Below are positions 25,187-34,692 of a DNA stretch of 64,000 nucleotides, piece after piece (within the stretch, counting starts at the first letter, position 1; each line of letters begins with the position of its first letter). The stretch comes from Methylocystis parvus OBBP (GTDB lineage: Bacteria; Pseudomonadota; Alphaproteobacteria; Rhizobiales; Beijerinckiaceae): positions 372,001-436,000 of the forward strand of contig NZ_CP092968.1 of the NCBI RefSeq assembly GCF_027571405.1, given 5' to 3'. The translations under genes were made by a program, and so were the position numbers. Below the pieces are notes generated by a model, which had not been told where the DNA came from, ran no database searches, and worked only from the letters and a program-made list of their open reading frames with translations.

Positions 25187-26001
25187 CCTTCATCGCGCGC
25201 GATTCGCGCGTAATGCGCGCGGACCATTCCGGGATCGTAGACGCGCTCCAGCCGGCGTATCGTAAAATGTCCGCGCGCCAGGGTCTGGAAATGTTCCGTG
25301 AAAGCGAGATTGATCGCCGCGCCGCTGATCCCGCCAATGATCGGCACGGCCTGCGCGGCGATTTTCTGCGAGACGACGACGCCGAAACGCGTGGAGAACT
25401 GGCTGAGAAGGCGAATGATCACCGGCGCGTTTTGTTGCGTCAGACCGCGCGCGGCGACGAAGCGCGCGGCGTCGCTGACCGATTTGGCGAGGAGGCCGCG
25501 CATGGCGAGATAGCCTCCCTCCAGCACATTGTCCTCCATATGGCCGCCGAGCGCGAAGACTTCGAGACAGGCGAGCCCCGTCTCCGGCTCGCGTAGATTT
25601 TCTCCCTCATTGCGCGCGATGTCGGCGATCGAGCGCAGCATGATGGTGGTCGACAGCGGCAGTTCGAAGGGCAAGCTCGCAAGTCCGACCGCGCCGCCGA
25701 TCCCGCCGGCCAGAGCCGCAAGACGCTTGTGCTTGCGCGTGGAGTCCCCCTTGGGCGCGCCTTCCAGACTGGTCAAGGCGACGTTGAGCGCCGTTTCGAG
25801 GGCCTTTTGGGCGGCCGCCGTCGCCATGTCCTTGACTTGCGGCGGCAAAGGCTTGCTGACAAGCCCCACTTTCCGACCCGCGAGCCGGGCGATGCGCGCG
25901 GCGAAGCTCTGACGCTCCAGCGCCGCGACTGCCGCGCGCAGCGCCTCCCAATCGGAGCTGGAGAGCTGAGTCTCGTATAAGACAGGAAGATAGCTGCTCA
26001 T
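25159..26001 (-). CDS. EcsC-family protein (first of two in the window)
   Basis: A 280-residue EcsC-family protein, with the central hydrophobic Gly-rich stretch AALAGGIGGAVGLASLPFEL and the conserved LPLSTTIMLRSIADIARNEG, then ACLEVFALGG. EcsC itself is linked to the Bacillus Ecs ABC transporter, but the biochemical role is unknown. Its C-terminus, FTEHFQTLARGHFTIRRLER, matches the second EcsC protein of this window (49768-50637) closely. It stands alone, convergent with the AlgJ-like gene. Confidence 0.88.
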   Translation of the reverse strand: MSSYLPVLYETQLSSSDWEALRAAVAALERQSFAARIARLAGRKVGLVSKPLPPQVKDMATAAAQKALETALNVALTSLEGAPKGDSTRKHKRLAALAGGIGGAVGLASLPFELPLSTTIMLRSIADIARNEGENLREPETGLACLEVFALGGHMEDNVLEGGYLAMRGLLAKSVSDAARFVAARGLTQQNAPVIIRLLSQFSTRFGVVVSQKIAAQAVPIIGGISGAAINLAFTEHFQTLARGHFTIRRLERVYDPGMVRAHYARIARDEGYWDPPGGA

Positions 26002-26318
26002 TTGCTTGCTTCTGCCGCCGCGTCCTGGTGTCGCACAGGTAGCGCCGCATATGGAGCTTGCCTCAACATCGTTCGGGTGCCTGCAATTTGCAAGGCTTGT
26101 CTTTCCACGGCTTGCCGAAGCCGGGCGCGGTCGGACGCCACGGCGCTTGCGCTATGTGCGGCCGCGCACGCGGTTGTCGCCGCGCTTCTTATAGACACTG
26201 TAGCGATCCCGCTGGATGTCCTATAGTGCGGCTTATGCGTAGCAACTATATTGGGTTTGCAATCGCGGATAAGGGCTTGGAATGCCCGAAGGGAAAGAAG
26301 AAGAGGAGGAGTTTCCAA
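26002..26318. other. Intergenic region before the DUF992 gene
   Basis: About 317 bases between divergent genes. I see no gene, clear hairpin or recognisable operator. It presumably holds the promoters of both flanking genes. Confidence 0.4.
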
Positions 26319-26855
26319 ATGTCCATCCGTTTCAAAATGGGACGCATGCTGGCTGGCGCGGCCGTCCTGGCGCTCATGGCCCCGGCTGCGGCCTTCGCCG
26401 GCGATCGCGTCGGCACGCTTCAGTGCAGGCTGCTCGGCAATGATCTCAGCGTGATCGTGGAGAATCAGCAGCTTGACTGCGTCTATAATGACGACGCCGA
26501 AGGCGCGGGCCCTGTTCACTACACCGGCACGCTGACCAAGGTTGGTCCGAACGTCACGATCAACGGCAAGGGCGAGCTCGCCTGGGGCGTGATCGCGGCG
26601 ACGGGCAAGGTCGGCCCGGGCGCGCTGGCCGGCAACTATGTCGGTCCGGAAGTCGGCGCCAAGATCGGCGTGGGCGGCGGCGGCGCGATCCTCGTCGGCG
26701 GCTCCAACAACACCTTCTCGCTGCAGCCCTTCCAGATCGAGGCGGGCTCGGGCGTGGGTTGGACCGCGGGCGTCGAAAGCCTGACGCTCGCTTACGTTCC
26801 CCCGCCGCCGCCCCCTCCGCCGCCGGCGCATAAGAAGCACCGCCATCACCATTGA
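26319..26855 (+). CDS. DUF992-type exported protein with Pro-rich and His-rich tail
   Basis: A 178-residue protein with a signal peptide (GRMLAGAAVLALMAPAAAFA, then GDRVG). The DUF992 core follows: VGTLQCRLLG, QLDCVYNDD, VHYTGTLTKVGPNV and LAGNYVGPEVGAKIGVGGGG. The end is a run of nine prolines and the tail AHKKHRHHH, a possible metal-binding or cell-wall-interacting end. DUF992 proteins are common in alphaproteobacteria and have no settled function. The start follows a strong AGGAGG ribosome binding site. It is convergent with the SDR gene. Confidence 0.82.
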   Translation: MSIRFKMGRMLAGAAVLALMAPAAAFAGDRVGTLQCRLLGNDLSVIVENQQLDCVYNDDAEGAGPVHYTGTLTKVGPNVTINGKGELAWGVIAATGKVGPGALAGNYVGPEVGAKIGVGGGGAILVGGSNNTFSLQPFQIEAGSGVGWTAGVESLTLAYVPPPPPPPPPAHKKHRHHH

Positions 26856-26888
26856 CGAAGGCGGGCGCGGGGGCCGACCCCGCGCCGC

Positions 26889-27620
26889 TCACGACGGCGC
26901 GTGGAAATCCATCAGCCGGTCGGTGGGAAAGTCATAAAGCCTTCCGCTCTCTCGCCACTCCGGCGCGAAGAGCGGGAGGCATTTTTTTGCAAACTCCTCC
27001 GGCGTCGGAAGCGTTGTCGGATCTTCGCCGGGCATGGCCTGCGCCCGCATGCGCGTGCGCATGCGGCCGGGATTGGCGAGCATGACCGTCACGCCTTCAT
27101 TCTTCACCTCGGCGGCGTAGGTGCGGGCCAGCGCTTCGAGCGCGGCCTTGGAGACGGCGTAGGGACCCCAATAGGGCTGGGCTTTATTGGCCGCGCTCGA
27201 GGTGATGAAGGCGACTCGCCCGGCACCCGAGGCGCGCAGGAGCGGGTCCAGCGAGCGGATCAGCCGCCAATTGGCCGTGACGTTCACCGCCAAGACGCGC
27301 GTCCAATCCTTCGCGTCGACATGGGCGAGCGGCGAGAGCACGCCGAGCGTCCCGGCATTGCCGACGAAGACGTCGAGCTTTCCCCAGCGTTGGAACAGCG
27401 CCGCGCCGAGCCGGTCCAGCGCGTCGAAGTCCGCAATATCGCAAGGGACGAGCGTCGCTTCGCCGCCGAGCGCGCGGATCTCGTCGTCCAGTTCCTCAAG
27501 CGCGCCTTGCATGCGGGCGAGGGCGACGACATGCGCGCCGTCGCGCGCAAGTTCGAGAGCGATGGCGCGACCAATGCCGCGCGAGGCGCCGGTGACGAGA
27601 GCGATGCGGGGGGAGGTCAC
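26889..27620 (-). CDS. Short-chain dehydrogenase/reductase
   Basis: A 243-residue Rossmann-fold oxidoreductase. The cofactor motif is VTGASRGIGRAIA, then NAG in VFVGNAGTLG. The active-site serine is in FITSSAANKA and the YxxxK is YAVSKAALEALA. The lack of an acidic residue after the second strand (ALARMQG) hints at NADP(H), an inference. The substrate is unknown. It is the last gene of the run cvpA-purF-SDR, separated from purF by a decayed Uma2 fragment. Confidence 0.88.
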   Translation of the reverse strand: MTSPRIALVTGASRGIGRAIALELARDGAHVVALARMQGALEELDDEIRALGGEATLVPCDIADFDALDRLGAALFQRWGKLDVFVGNAGTLGVLSPLAHVDAKDWTRVLAVNVTANWRLIRSLDPLLRASGAGRVAFITSSAANKAQPYWGPYAVSKAALEALARTYAAEVKNEGVTVMLANPGRMRTRMRAQAMPGEDPTTLPTPEEFAKKCLPLFAPEWRESGRLYDFPTDRLMDFHAPS

Positions 27621-27633
27621 GTTACAAAGCCAC

Positions 27634-27828
27634 TCAGGGGAAGACCTCAGTTACTTCGATCGCGAGGCCAGGGGGATCGAGTTCGATCCATCCATGACTG
27701 TGCTTGGCCCGCTCGGGAGCCATCGAAACGATCTCGCCACGAAACAGTTCGAAGTTCCCCTTGGGCTGGGATTGGACCCAAGCGAGGAATTCTCCCGTGG
27801 TCATTCGCTTCGTTGCCGGCTCGGACAT
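27634..27828 (-). pseudogene. Internally deleted Uma2-family (DUF820) endonuclease remnant
   Basis: The 64-residue frame joins a Uma2 N-terminus (MTTGEFLAWVQSQPKGNFEL, then FRGEIVSMAPERAKHS) directly to the Uma2 C-terminal signature LDPPGLAIEVTEVFP. The normal family length is about 180-200 residues, so the catalytic core of about 120 residues is missing while the reading frame is kept. It is probably non-functional as a nuclease; residual expression is possible. Confidence 0.75.
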
Positions 27829-27873
27829 GGGACTTTTATAACATGATGTGAAACGCGCAGCCCGCCTTCGCCG

Positions 27874-29367
27874 TCAACTCGCTTCCGCCAGCAGCGACAA
27901 TTGCGCCCTGTTCTCCTCCACGAGGTCTGTGAGGGAAGTCGGATAGTCGCCGGTGAAGCAATGGTCGGTGAATTGCGGGCGGTCGTCGTCGCGGCTCGCA
28001 TAGCCCATGGCGCGATAGATGCCGTCGACCGACAGGAAGGAAAGGGAATCGCAGCCGACATAGGCGCGCATCTCTTCGAGCGTATGCGTCGCAGCCAGAA
28101 GCTTCTCCTTTTGCGGCGTGTCGATTCCGTAATAATCGGGATGCGTGATCGGCGGCGAGGAGATGAGGAAATGCACCTCCGTCGCGCCCGCGTCGCGCAT
28201 CATCTGCACGATTTTCACCGAAGTCGTGCCGCGGACGATCGAGTCGTCGATCAGGATGACGCGCTTTCCCTCGACGACGCAGCGATTGGCGCTGTGCTTC
28301 ATGCGCACGCCGATCTCGCGCACCGACTGCGTCGGCTGGATGAAGGTGCGGCCGATATAGTGGTTGCGGATGATCCCCAGCTCGAAGGGAATGCCGGATT
28401 GCTGCGAATATCCGAGCGCCGCCGGAACGCCCGAATCCGGCACCGGAACCACGACGTCGGCGTCGATGACGCGTTCGCGCGCAAGCTCGCGCCCCATCGC
28501 CTTGCGCACCTGGTAGACGGGGCGGCCATGCACGATGGAATCGGGGCGGGCGAAGTAGATATATTCGAAGATGCAGGGGCGGGGAGCCTGCGGGGTGAAG
28601 GGCATGATGCTCTCGAGCCCGTCCTTCGAGATGACGACGATCTCGCCATTTTCGACGTCGCGGACGAAGCGGGCTCCGATAATGTCGAGAGCGCAGGTCT
28701 CCGAGGCGATGATGTATTTGCCGTCGAGTTCGCCGAGCACCAGCGGGCGGATGCCCAAGGGGTCGCGCGCGCCGATGAGCAATTCGTCGGACAGGACGAC
28801 GAGCGAATAGGCGCCTTCGAGCCGGCGCAGCGCCTCGATGAAGCGGTCGACCACGCGGACGCGGCGGCTGCGGGCGACGAGATGGAGCAGCACTTCCGTG
28901 TCGGAGGTCGACTGGAAGATCGAGCCTTCCATGATCAACTCGCGGCGCAGCGCCTGGGCGTTGGTCAGATTGCCGTTATGCGCGACGGCGAAGCCGCCGG
29001 TATTGAGTTCCGCGAAAAGCGGCTGCACGTTGCGCAGCATCGTCTCGCCCGTGGTCGCGTAGCGAACATGGCCGATAGCCGCCGAACCCGGCAGACGCTT
29101 GATCGTGCTTTCTTTCGAGAAGTGATCGCCGACGAGCCCGAGACGGCGTTCGCCGTGAAAGCGCCCGGACTCGTAAGAGACGATGCCCGCCGCCTCCTGC
29201 CCGCGATGTTGAAGGGCGTGAAGGCCCAACGCGGTGATCGCCGCAGCGTCGGGAAGATCAAAAATGCCGAAAACGCCGCAATATTCGCGCAGCCGGTCGC
29301 CATCCAGATCATCGGTCGTCGCGATTGGGCCGGCAATGGATTGGTCGTTGAACGTCGACTCGGTCAT
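27874..29367 (-). CDS. purF: Amidophosphoribosyltransferase
   Basis: PurF makes phosphoribosylamine from PRPP and glutamine, the first committed step of purine synthesis. The 497-residue protein has a 29-residue propeptide before the catalytic C30 (YCGVFGIF). The Ntn glutaminase domain follows (LHALQHRGQEAAGI, NGNLTNA), then the type I phosphoribosyltransferase domain with VILIDDSIVRGTTSVKIVQ. Length is normal. It follows cvpA with a 111-bp gap, the common cvpA-purF order. Feedback control by purine nucleotides is a family property. Confidence 0.97.
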   Translation of the reverse strand: MTESTFNDQSIAGPIATTDDLDGDRLREYCGVFGIFDLPDAAAITALGLHALQHRGQEAAGIVSYESGRFHGERRLGLVGDHFSKESTIKRLPGSAAIGHVRYATTGETMLRNVQPLFAELNTGGFAVAHNGNLTNAQALRRELIMEGSIFQSTSDTEVLLHLVARSRRVRVVDRFIEALRRLEGAYSLVVLSDELLIGARDPLGIRPLVLGELDGKYIIASETCALDIIGARFVRDVENGEIVVISKDGLESIMPFTPQAPRPCIFEYIYFARPDSIVHGRPVYQVRKAMGRELARERVIDADVVVPVPDSGVPAALGYSQQSGIPFELGIIRNHYIGRTFIQPTQSVREIGVRMKHSANRCVVEGKRVILIDDSIVRGTTSVKIVQMMRDAGATEVHFLISSPPITHPDYYGIDTPQKEKLLAATHTLEEMRAYVGCDSLSFLSVDGIYRAMGYASRDDDRPQFTDHCFTGDYPTSLTDLVEENRAQLSLLAEAS

Positions 29368-29478
29368 TCCACTGTCTCCCGTGCCCGAGGCGCGCCAACC
29401 GGACTGCGCGCCGAAACCTTGACTTACCGGTCGGCGGGGGCGCCCGCAAGCACGCCCGCCTCGCGCTGAATATGGGCG

Positions 29479-30078
29479 TTACTGCTTCTCGGCGCCTTCG
29501 GCCGGCGCTTCCGACTTTTCCGGCACCGTCTCTGCGGGCGGGGTCTCTTCCGCCGGCTGAGCGGCTCCCTTCTTGGCTTTGATCTTGGCGACGATGTTGT
29601 CGATGTCGTCCGGCAGCAACTCCCGAAGCTTCTCGCCGCCGGCTTGCAAAAGCGGCTTGGCGCGGGCGTTGCGGACCCATTCCGGCTGATTGGGGTCCGG
29701 CACGAGCCAGCCGTAGAAAACGAAGGCGACGACGGCGAGCAGCGCGCCGCGCACGGCGCCGAAGACGAAGCCGAGCGAGCGGTCCAAAGCGCCGATCTTG
29801 GAGTCGAGAATGACGTCCGAAAGCTTCACGGTGATGAGCGACACCAAAACCAGAGCGATGAAGAACACCGCCGCGACGGCCGCCGCCAGAGCGATTTCAT
29901 CCTTCGCGATATAGGGTTTCACATAGGGCAGCGCCATCGGATAGAGGTAGTACGCCGCAGCGGCCGCCGCCACCCAGGAGAGGATCGCCAGAACTTCGCG
30001 GGTGAAGCCGCGCAGGAGGGCGAGCATGCCGGAGACCAGAACGATCGTAATCACTGCCAGATCAAGATATGACGGCAT
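29479..30078 (-). CDS. cvpA: CvpA-family membrane protein
   Basis: A 199-residue inner-membrane protein. The N-terminal CvpA domain has four hydrophobic segments, beginning DLAVITIVLVSGMLALLRGF, with the conserved GxxRGxxxEVLxxxxW pattern (RGFTREVLAILSW) and LDRSLGFVFGAVRGALL. The C-terminal 60 residues are Lys/Glu/Pro-rich. CvpA affects colicin V export and purF expression in E. coli; elsewhere it is tied to envelope stress. It sits between radA and purF. Confidence 0.9.
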   Translation of the reverse strand: MPSYLDLAVITIVLVSGMLALLRGFTREVLAILSWVAAAAAAYYLYPMALPYVKPYIAKDEIALAAAVAAVFFIALVLVSLITVKLSDVILDSKIGALDRSLGFVFGAVRGALLAVVAFVFYGWLVPDPNQPEWVRNARAKPLLQAGGEKLRELLPDDIDNIVAKIKAKKGAAQPAEETPPAETVPEKSEAPAEGAEKQ

Positions 30079-30294
30079 TGCAGTCCTCTTCGTTTCGACC
30101 TGACGCTCGGAAAGCCGGAAGAACGCTTTACAGCCGGCGCCACAAGCACCCTACGGCACGCGCCGGTCGCATTATTCTCATGGGAGCGCGTTGCTCCCCG
30201 GCCTGGAATGGCGGCAGGGCCGTCGCCCTGGCGATTTGCGACGGCCTTGCTTCTAGCGCAACTTCGCCGTCTGCGGAAAGCAGAAAGGTTAAAT

Positions 30295-31683
30295 TTAGCC
30301 GCCCCCCTTCGCGCGCGGAGCGCTTTGGGCGATCGTCGCGACGAGTTGCGCCACGTCGGCGCAGGGGCGCAGCGCCAGACCCGCGCGTCTTTCGTCTGCG
30401 CCGATTTGCTGGCCTTGCGCAAGCACCGCCTGATGGAATCCGAGCTTTTGCGCCTCCCGAAGGCGCATGCCGGCGTGGATGACCGGCCTCACCGCGCCCG
30501 ATAGTCCGATTTCGCCGAAAAACGCCTGATCCGCCGGCAGGACCGCCCCCGTCAGGGACGAAACGAGCGCGGCGGCGGCGGCGAGGTCGCCCGCCGGTTC
30601 GTCGGCGCGCATGCCGCCGGCGACGTTGAGATAGACGTCGTGCATGCCGAGCTTAAGTCCGCCATGGGCCTCGAGCACCGCGAGAATCATCGACAGGCGG
30701 TTTTGGTCGAAACCGACGACGGCGCGGCGCGGCGTGCCCAGCGAGGTGGGCGCGACGAGCGCCTGAATTTCGATCAGCATGGGGCGTTGCCCCTCCATGC
30801 CGGCGAAAACAGCGGCTCCGGGGGCGGACGCGTCGCGGCCGGCGAGGAAGATCGCCGATGGATTCGCCACCTCGGCGAGGCCGAGGCCGGTCATTTCGAA
30901 AACGCCGATTTCGCCGGTTGCGCCAAATCGATTCTTCGAGGCCCGCAACATGCGGAAATGATGCGCCGCATCGCCTTCGAAGGAAAGCACGGCGTCGACC
31001 ATGTGCTCGACGACGCGGGGGCCCGCGACCTGCCCATCCTTGGTGACATGGCCGACGAGGATGATGGTCGAACCGCTCGTCTTCGCATAGCGCAGAAGCG
31101 CTTGTGCGCTCGCCCGCACCTGAGTCACGGTTCCGGGAGCGGCGGGCGCGATCTCCGTATGCATCGTCTGGATTGAGTCGATGACGATCAAGGCGGCGCG
31201 TTCGCCGTTTGCGCAGGTCGCGAGAATATCTTCGACCTGAGTCGCGGAAGCGAGTTCGACAGGCGCGTCGGCGAGGCTGAGGCGCGCCGCGCGCAGGCGC
31301 ACCTGCGCCACCGCCTCTTCGCCCGAAATGTAGATGACGCGCGCGCCGCGACGCGCCAAAGCCGCGCAGGCCTGGATGAGCAGCGTCGATTTTCCGATGC
31401 CCGGCTCTCCGCCAAGGAGCAGCACGGAGCCCGCCACGAAGCCGCCGCCCGTCACGCGGTCGAACTCATCGATCCCCGTAACGATGCGCGCGGCGGGCTT
31501 GTCCGAGCCCGCGAGGCCTTCGAGTTCGAATGGCCGTCCGCGCGTCGTCCGAATGGCTGTCGGGCCGGGGTCGCTTTCTTCGACGATCGTATTCCAGTCG
31601 CCGCAGGATTCGCAGCGGCCCTGCCAGCGTGATGCGACCGCGCCGCAATTCTGGCAGATGAAAACCGGGCGAGATTTTGCCAT
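30295..31683 (-). CDS. radA: DNA repair protein RadA
   Basis: RadA is a RecA-related helicase that processes recombination intermediates. The 462-residue protein has a zinc finger with C10, C13, C24 and C27, Walker A GGEPGIGKST at 91-100, and the RadA-specific KNRFG (within ASKNRFGATGE). A C-terminal Lon/S16-like domain includes DVYLNVAGGMRADEPAGDLA. The start at 31683 begins directly with MAKSRPVFICQNCG. It precedes cvpA with a 216-bp gap that shows no gene. Confidence 0.96.
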   Translation of the reverse strand: MAKSRPVFICQNCGAVASRWQGRCESCGDWNTIVEESDPGPTAIRTTRGRPFELEGLAGSDKPAARIVTGIDEFDRVTGGGFVAGSVLLLGGEPGIGKSTLLIQACAALARRGARVIYISGEEAVAQVRLRAARLSLADAPVELASATQVEDILATCANGERAALIVIDSIQTMHTEIAPAAPGTVTQVRASAQALLRYAKTSGSTIILVGHVTKDGQVAGPRVVEHMVDAVLSFEGDAAHHFRMLRASKNRFGATGEIGVFEMTGLGLAEVANPSAIFLAGRDASAPGAAVFAGMEGQRPMLIEIQALVAPTSLGTPRRAVVGFDQNRLSMILAVLEAHGGLKLGMHDVYLNVAGGMRADEPAGDLAAAAALVSSLTGAVLPADQAFFGEIGLSGAVRPVIHAGMRLREAQKLGFHQAVLAQGQQIGADERRAGLALRPCADVAQLVATIAQSAPRAKGGG

Positions 31684-31752
31684 GAGCGGTTGGCGCATGC
31701 GCCGTCGGCTCTTGTCAAGAGCGCGAAATCGATCGGGAGGCGTCTGCGCGCC

Positions 31753-32166
31753 TCAGCGCGCCTTTCCCTGCTTTCCCGCGCCGGCCCGTTTCGATTTGCC
31801 GGCGTCCGTCGGCGACTCCGCCTCGTCTACGCCATTGATCCTGGCGCGCAGCACATTGGACGGTTTGAAAGACACAACGAGACGCGCCGTTATTTTTGCG
31901 CCTTCGCCGGTTTTCGGATTGCGTCCCTGCCGCTCTCTTTTCGCGCGGATGAGGAACGCGCCGAAAGACGAGAGTTTAACGTCCTCGCGGGCGGCGATCG
32001 TCTCGAAAATTTCGTCGAGAACCATCTCGACATATTTCGCGGATTCCGTCCGGCCCAAGCCGGTTTTATGGTGAACGGCCTCGGCCAGATCCGCACGCGT
32101 CGTCGTCTTGGAGTTCGCGTCGTCGGCTATGTCGCGCGCCGGCGACAAGAGATCCTCCTGTGTCAT
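31753..32166 (-). CDS. ihfA: Integration host factor, alpha subunit
   Basis: A DNA-bending HU/IHF-fold protein, 137 residues; the core [20 protein letters not shown] to [16 protein letters not shown] is typical, with [15 protein letters not shown] as the minor-groove arm. It has about 20 extra residues at the N-terminus and a basic Lys/Gly-rich tail, longer than the usual 100-110. IHF helps sigma-54 activators, phage integration and replication. The order plsX-fabH-ihfA is common in alphaproteobacteria, here with a 273-bp gap after fabH. Confidence 0.93.
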   Translation of the reverse strand: MTQEDLLSPARDIADDANSKTTTRADLAEAVHHKTGLGRTESAKYVEMVLDEIFETIAAREDVKLSSFGAFLIRAKRERQGRNPKTGEGAKITARLVVSFKPSNVLRARINGVDEAESPTDAGKSKRAGAGKQGKAR

Positions 32167-32439
32167 TTGCGACCTTGCTTATGAATTGTCATATCCAACG
32201 CAGTCATGTCGATGAGTTTGATCGTGTCGCCCGGTTTGGGGCCATTACGAACGCAATAAACTCAGAGCATCGACTTGCTGCTTAATTGGCTGGCCGACGC
32301 CCCGCCGTCGGGAAGTTACGACCTGAGCCATTATCGGAATTTTTCAGAATTACCCCCGAAAATCAAGTCGTAGTTGAAAAAAATGGGATTTTGTCACTTT
32401 CACGGTAACGAAATGGAAATAGCTAAATGGTCTGCCAAC

Positions 32440-33429
32440 TTACCAGCGGATCAGCGCAGAGCCCCAGGTAAAACCCCCGCCAACAGCCTCGAGCATTACC
32501 AGGTCGCCCTCTTTGATGCGGCCATCCGCCACAGCGACGGACAGCGCCAGCGGGACGCTCGCCGCTGAGGTGTTGCCGTGAAGATGGACCGTCGCAACGA
32601 CCTTTTCCGGCGCGATGCCGAGCTTCTGCGCCGACATGTCTATGATGCGGCGGTTCGCCTGATGCGGCACGAACCAGTTCAGTTGCTCCGGCGTGATCCC
32701 CGTCGCGGCGAAAGCGTCGTCGACGACATCCGTGACTTTCCCCACGGCGAATTTGAAAACCTCTTTCCCCTCCATGCGCAAATGGCCGACCGTCTGGGTC
32801 GCGGAGGGGCCGCCATCGACATGGAGTTTGGCGCGGTGACGGCCGTCGGAGCGTAAATGCGTCGTCAGAATGCCGCGCTCATCCATCGATCCGGTCGAAG
32901 GCCGGGCTTCGAGGATCATCGCGCCGGCGCCGTCGCCGAAAAGCACGCAGGTGGTGCGGTCTTCCCAGTCGATGATCCGGGAAAATGTCTCCGCGCCGAT
33001 CACCAATGCGCGCTTATGCGAGCCTGACCGCAGGAATTTCTCGGCGGTGGCCACCGCGTAGACGAAGCCCGAGCACACCGCTTGAAGATCGAAGGCCGCG
33101 CCATGGGCGATGTCCAGCGCCGCCTGGATCTGCGTCGCAGTCGAAGGGAAGGTCCAGTCCGGCGTCGAGGTTCCGACGATGATGAGGTCGATGTCGTCGG
33201 GAACGAGGCCCGCCGCCGCAAGCGCCGCCCGGGCGGCCTTTTCGCCCAGCATGGACGTCGTCTCGCCCTCGGCGGCGATATGGCGCTGCCTGATCCCCGT
33301 ACGCTGGAAAATCCAGTCGTCGCTGGTGTCGACGATTCTGGCGAGATCGTCATTGGTGAGCGTTTTGGCGGGCAGATAGGAGCCGACGCCCAGGACGACG
33401 GAGCGCAAAGGGGAATTCTGGATCGTCAC
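32440..33429 (-). CDS. fabH: 3-oxoacyl-[acyl-carrier-protein] synthase III
   Basis: KAS III condenses acetyl-CoA with malonyl-ACP to begin fatty-acid synthesis. The 329-residue protein has C119 in [11 protein letters not shown], the histidine in [11 protein letters not shown] and the asparagine in [10 protein letters not shown], the full Cys-His-Asn triad. The start is a GTG at 33427-33429 overlapping the plsX stop (GTGA, 33426-33429), indicating coupling; an ATG-initiated frame further upstream would run into plsX and was dismissed. Confidence 0.96.
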   Translation of the reverse strand: MTIQNSPLRSVVLGVGSYLPAKTLTNDDLARIVDTSDDWIFQRTGIRQRHIAAEGETTSMLGEKAARAALAAAGLVPDDIDLIIVGTSTPDWTFPSTATQIQAALDIAHGAAFDLQAVCSGFVYAVATAEKFLRSGSHKRALVIGAETFSRIIDWEDRTTCVLFGDGAGAMILEARPSTGSMDERGILTTHLRSDGRHRAKLHVDGGPSATQTVGHLRMEGKEVFKFAVGKVTDVVDDAFAATGITPEQLNWFVPHQANRRIIDMSAQKLGIAPEKVVATVHLHGNTSAASVPLALSVAVADGRIKEGDLVMLEAVGGGFTWGSALIRW

Positions 33430-34496
33430 TGAGCGGCTTCCTGGGGGTTTGTCGGGTCGGCGGAGCCGCTTTCGAATTGGTGGGCGAGGGCGACCGTATC
33501 GCGGATGCGGTTGAGGAGATCGCTTTTGGCCATCTCGTAGCCGATCTCCACGGCGCGGGCGAAGCCGACCGAATCCGTGCCGCCATGGCTCTTGATGACG
33601 ACGCCTTCGAGGCCGAGAAACACGCCGCCATTGATCGAGCGCGTGTCCATCTTGCTCTTGAGATCCTCGAAAGCGCCCCGCGCCAGGAGATAACCGAGCT
33701 TCGCAAGCAGCGAGCCGCTCATCGCCGCCTTGAGATAGGCGGCGATCTGCTTGGCGGTGCCTTCTGCGGTCTTCAACACGATGTTGCCGGTGAAGCCTTC
33801 CGTGACGACGACGTCCGCGGCGCCCATGCCAATCCCGTCGCCCTCGACGAAGCCCGCATATTCGAAACCCGGCAGATTGGATTCCCGGAGAATGGCCGCG
33901 GCGGCTTTCACCTCCTCGACGCCCTTGATCTCCTCCTTGCCGACATTGAGCAGGCCGACAGTCGGACACTCGATGTTCAGAACGATGCGCGCCATAGCCG
34001 ATCCCATGATGGCGAGATCGACGAGATGGCTGGCGTTCGCGCCGATGGAGGCGCCGACGTCGAGCACGACGGAATGGCCGCGCAGCGTCGGCCAAAGCCC
34101 GGCAAGCGCCGGGCGCTCGACGCGGGCCATGGTGCGCAGGCAGATTTTCGCCATGGCCATTAGAGCGCCGGTATTGCCGGCGGAGACCGCGGCGTCCGCC
34201 TCGCCCTTTTTGACGGCTTCGATCGCCATCCACATCGAGGAGACGCGGCGCCCGTAGCGAAGCGCTTGGCTCGGCTTGTCGTCCATGCGGATGGCGACAT
34301 CGGAATGGCGCAGCTCGCTGCGCTCGGCGAGACGGGGAAACTTGTCGAGCTCGGCGCGAATCGCCTTCTCGTCGCCGACGAGGAGAAACCGCATCTCCGG
34401 CTGGCGGTCGAGGGCGAGGGCGCAGCCCGGGATCGTCACCGATGGGCCGAAATCGCCGCCCATCGCGTCGATCGCAATCCGAACAATCTGCGCCAT
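33426..34496 (-). CDS. plsX: Phosphate acyltransferase PlsX
   Basis: PlsX makes acyl-phosphate from acyl-ACP for phospholipid synthesis. The 356-residue protein starts [19 protein letters not shown], the family hallmark, with [13 protein letters not shown] and [20 protein letters not shown] further on. The ATG at 34496 follows an AAGCAAAAGAAA leader; a longer frame to 34583 has no family match. It is coupled to fabH by a 4-bp overlap, and yceD lies 196 bp upstream. The usual rpmF between yceD and plsX is absent. Confidence 0.95.
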   Translation of the reverse strand: MAQIVRIAIDAMGGDFGPSVTIPGCALALDRQPEMRFLLVGDEKAIRAELDKFPRLAERSELRHSDVAIRMDDKPSQALRYGRRVSSMWMAIEAVKKGEADAAVSAGNTGALMAMAKICLRTMARVERPALAGLWPTLRGHSVVLDVGASIGANASHLVDLAIMGSAMARIVLNIECPTVGLLNVGKEEIKGVEEVKAAAAILRESNLPGFEYAGFVEGDGIGMGAADVVVTEGFTGNIVLKTAEGTAKQIAAYLKAAMSGSLLAKLGYLLARGAFEDLKSKMDTRSINGGVFLGLEGVVIKSHGGTDSVGFARAVEIGYEMAKSDLLNRIRDTVALAHQFESGSADPTNPQEAAQ

Positions 34497-34692
34497 TTTC
34501 TTTTGCTTCCCCCGAATGCCGGCCGCTTCTGGGTCGACCTTTTTACCGGCAAGCGTATGCGGGATTATGACCCCGGCGATCACGCCGAACCGGCCGCGCC
34601 TTCGCCGAGGCGGCGCGTTCTTTGCGGCTGATTGCCATTTGCCGCGCGCCCGCGCAAGTGCGAGTTCGGCCCCGCGCTTTCATCCGGTCCGG

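Noticed and set aside
32440..34233. 597-residue minus-strand frame containing FabH
   Set aside because: Only the part from the GTG at 33429 is FabH; the N-terminal half is an out-of-frame reading of plsX.
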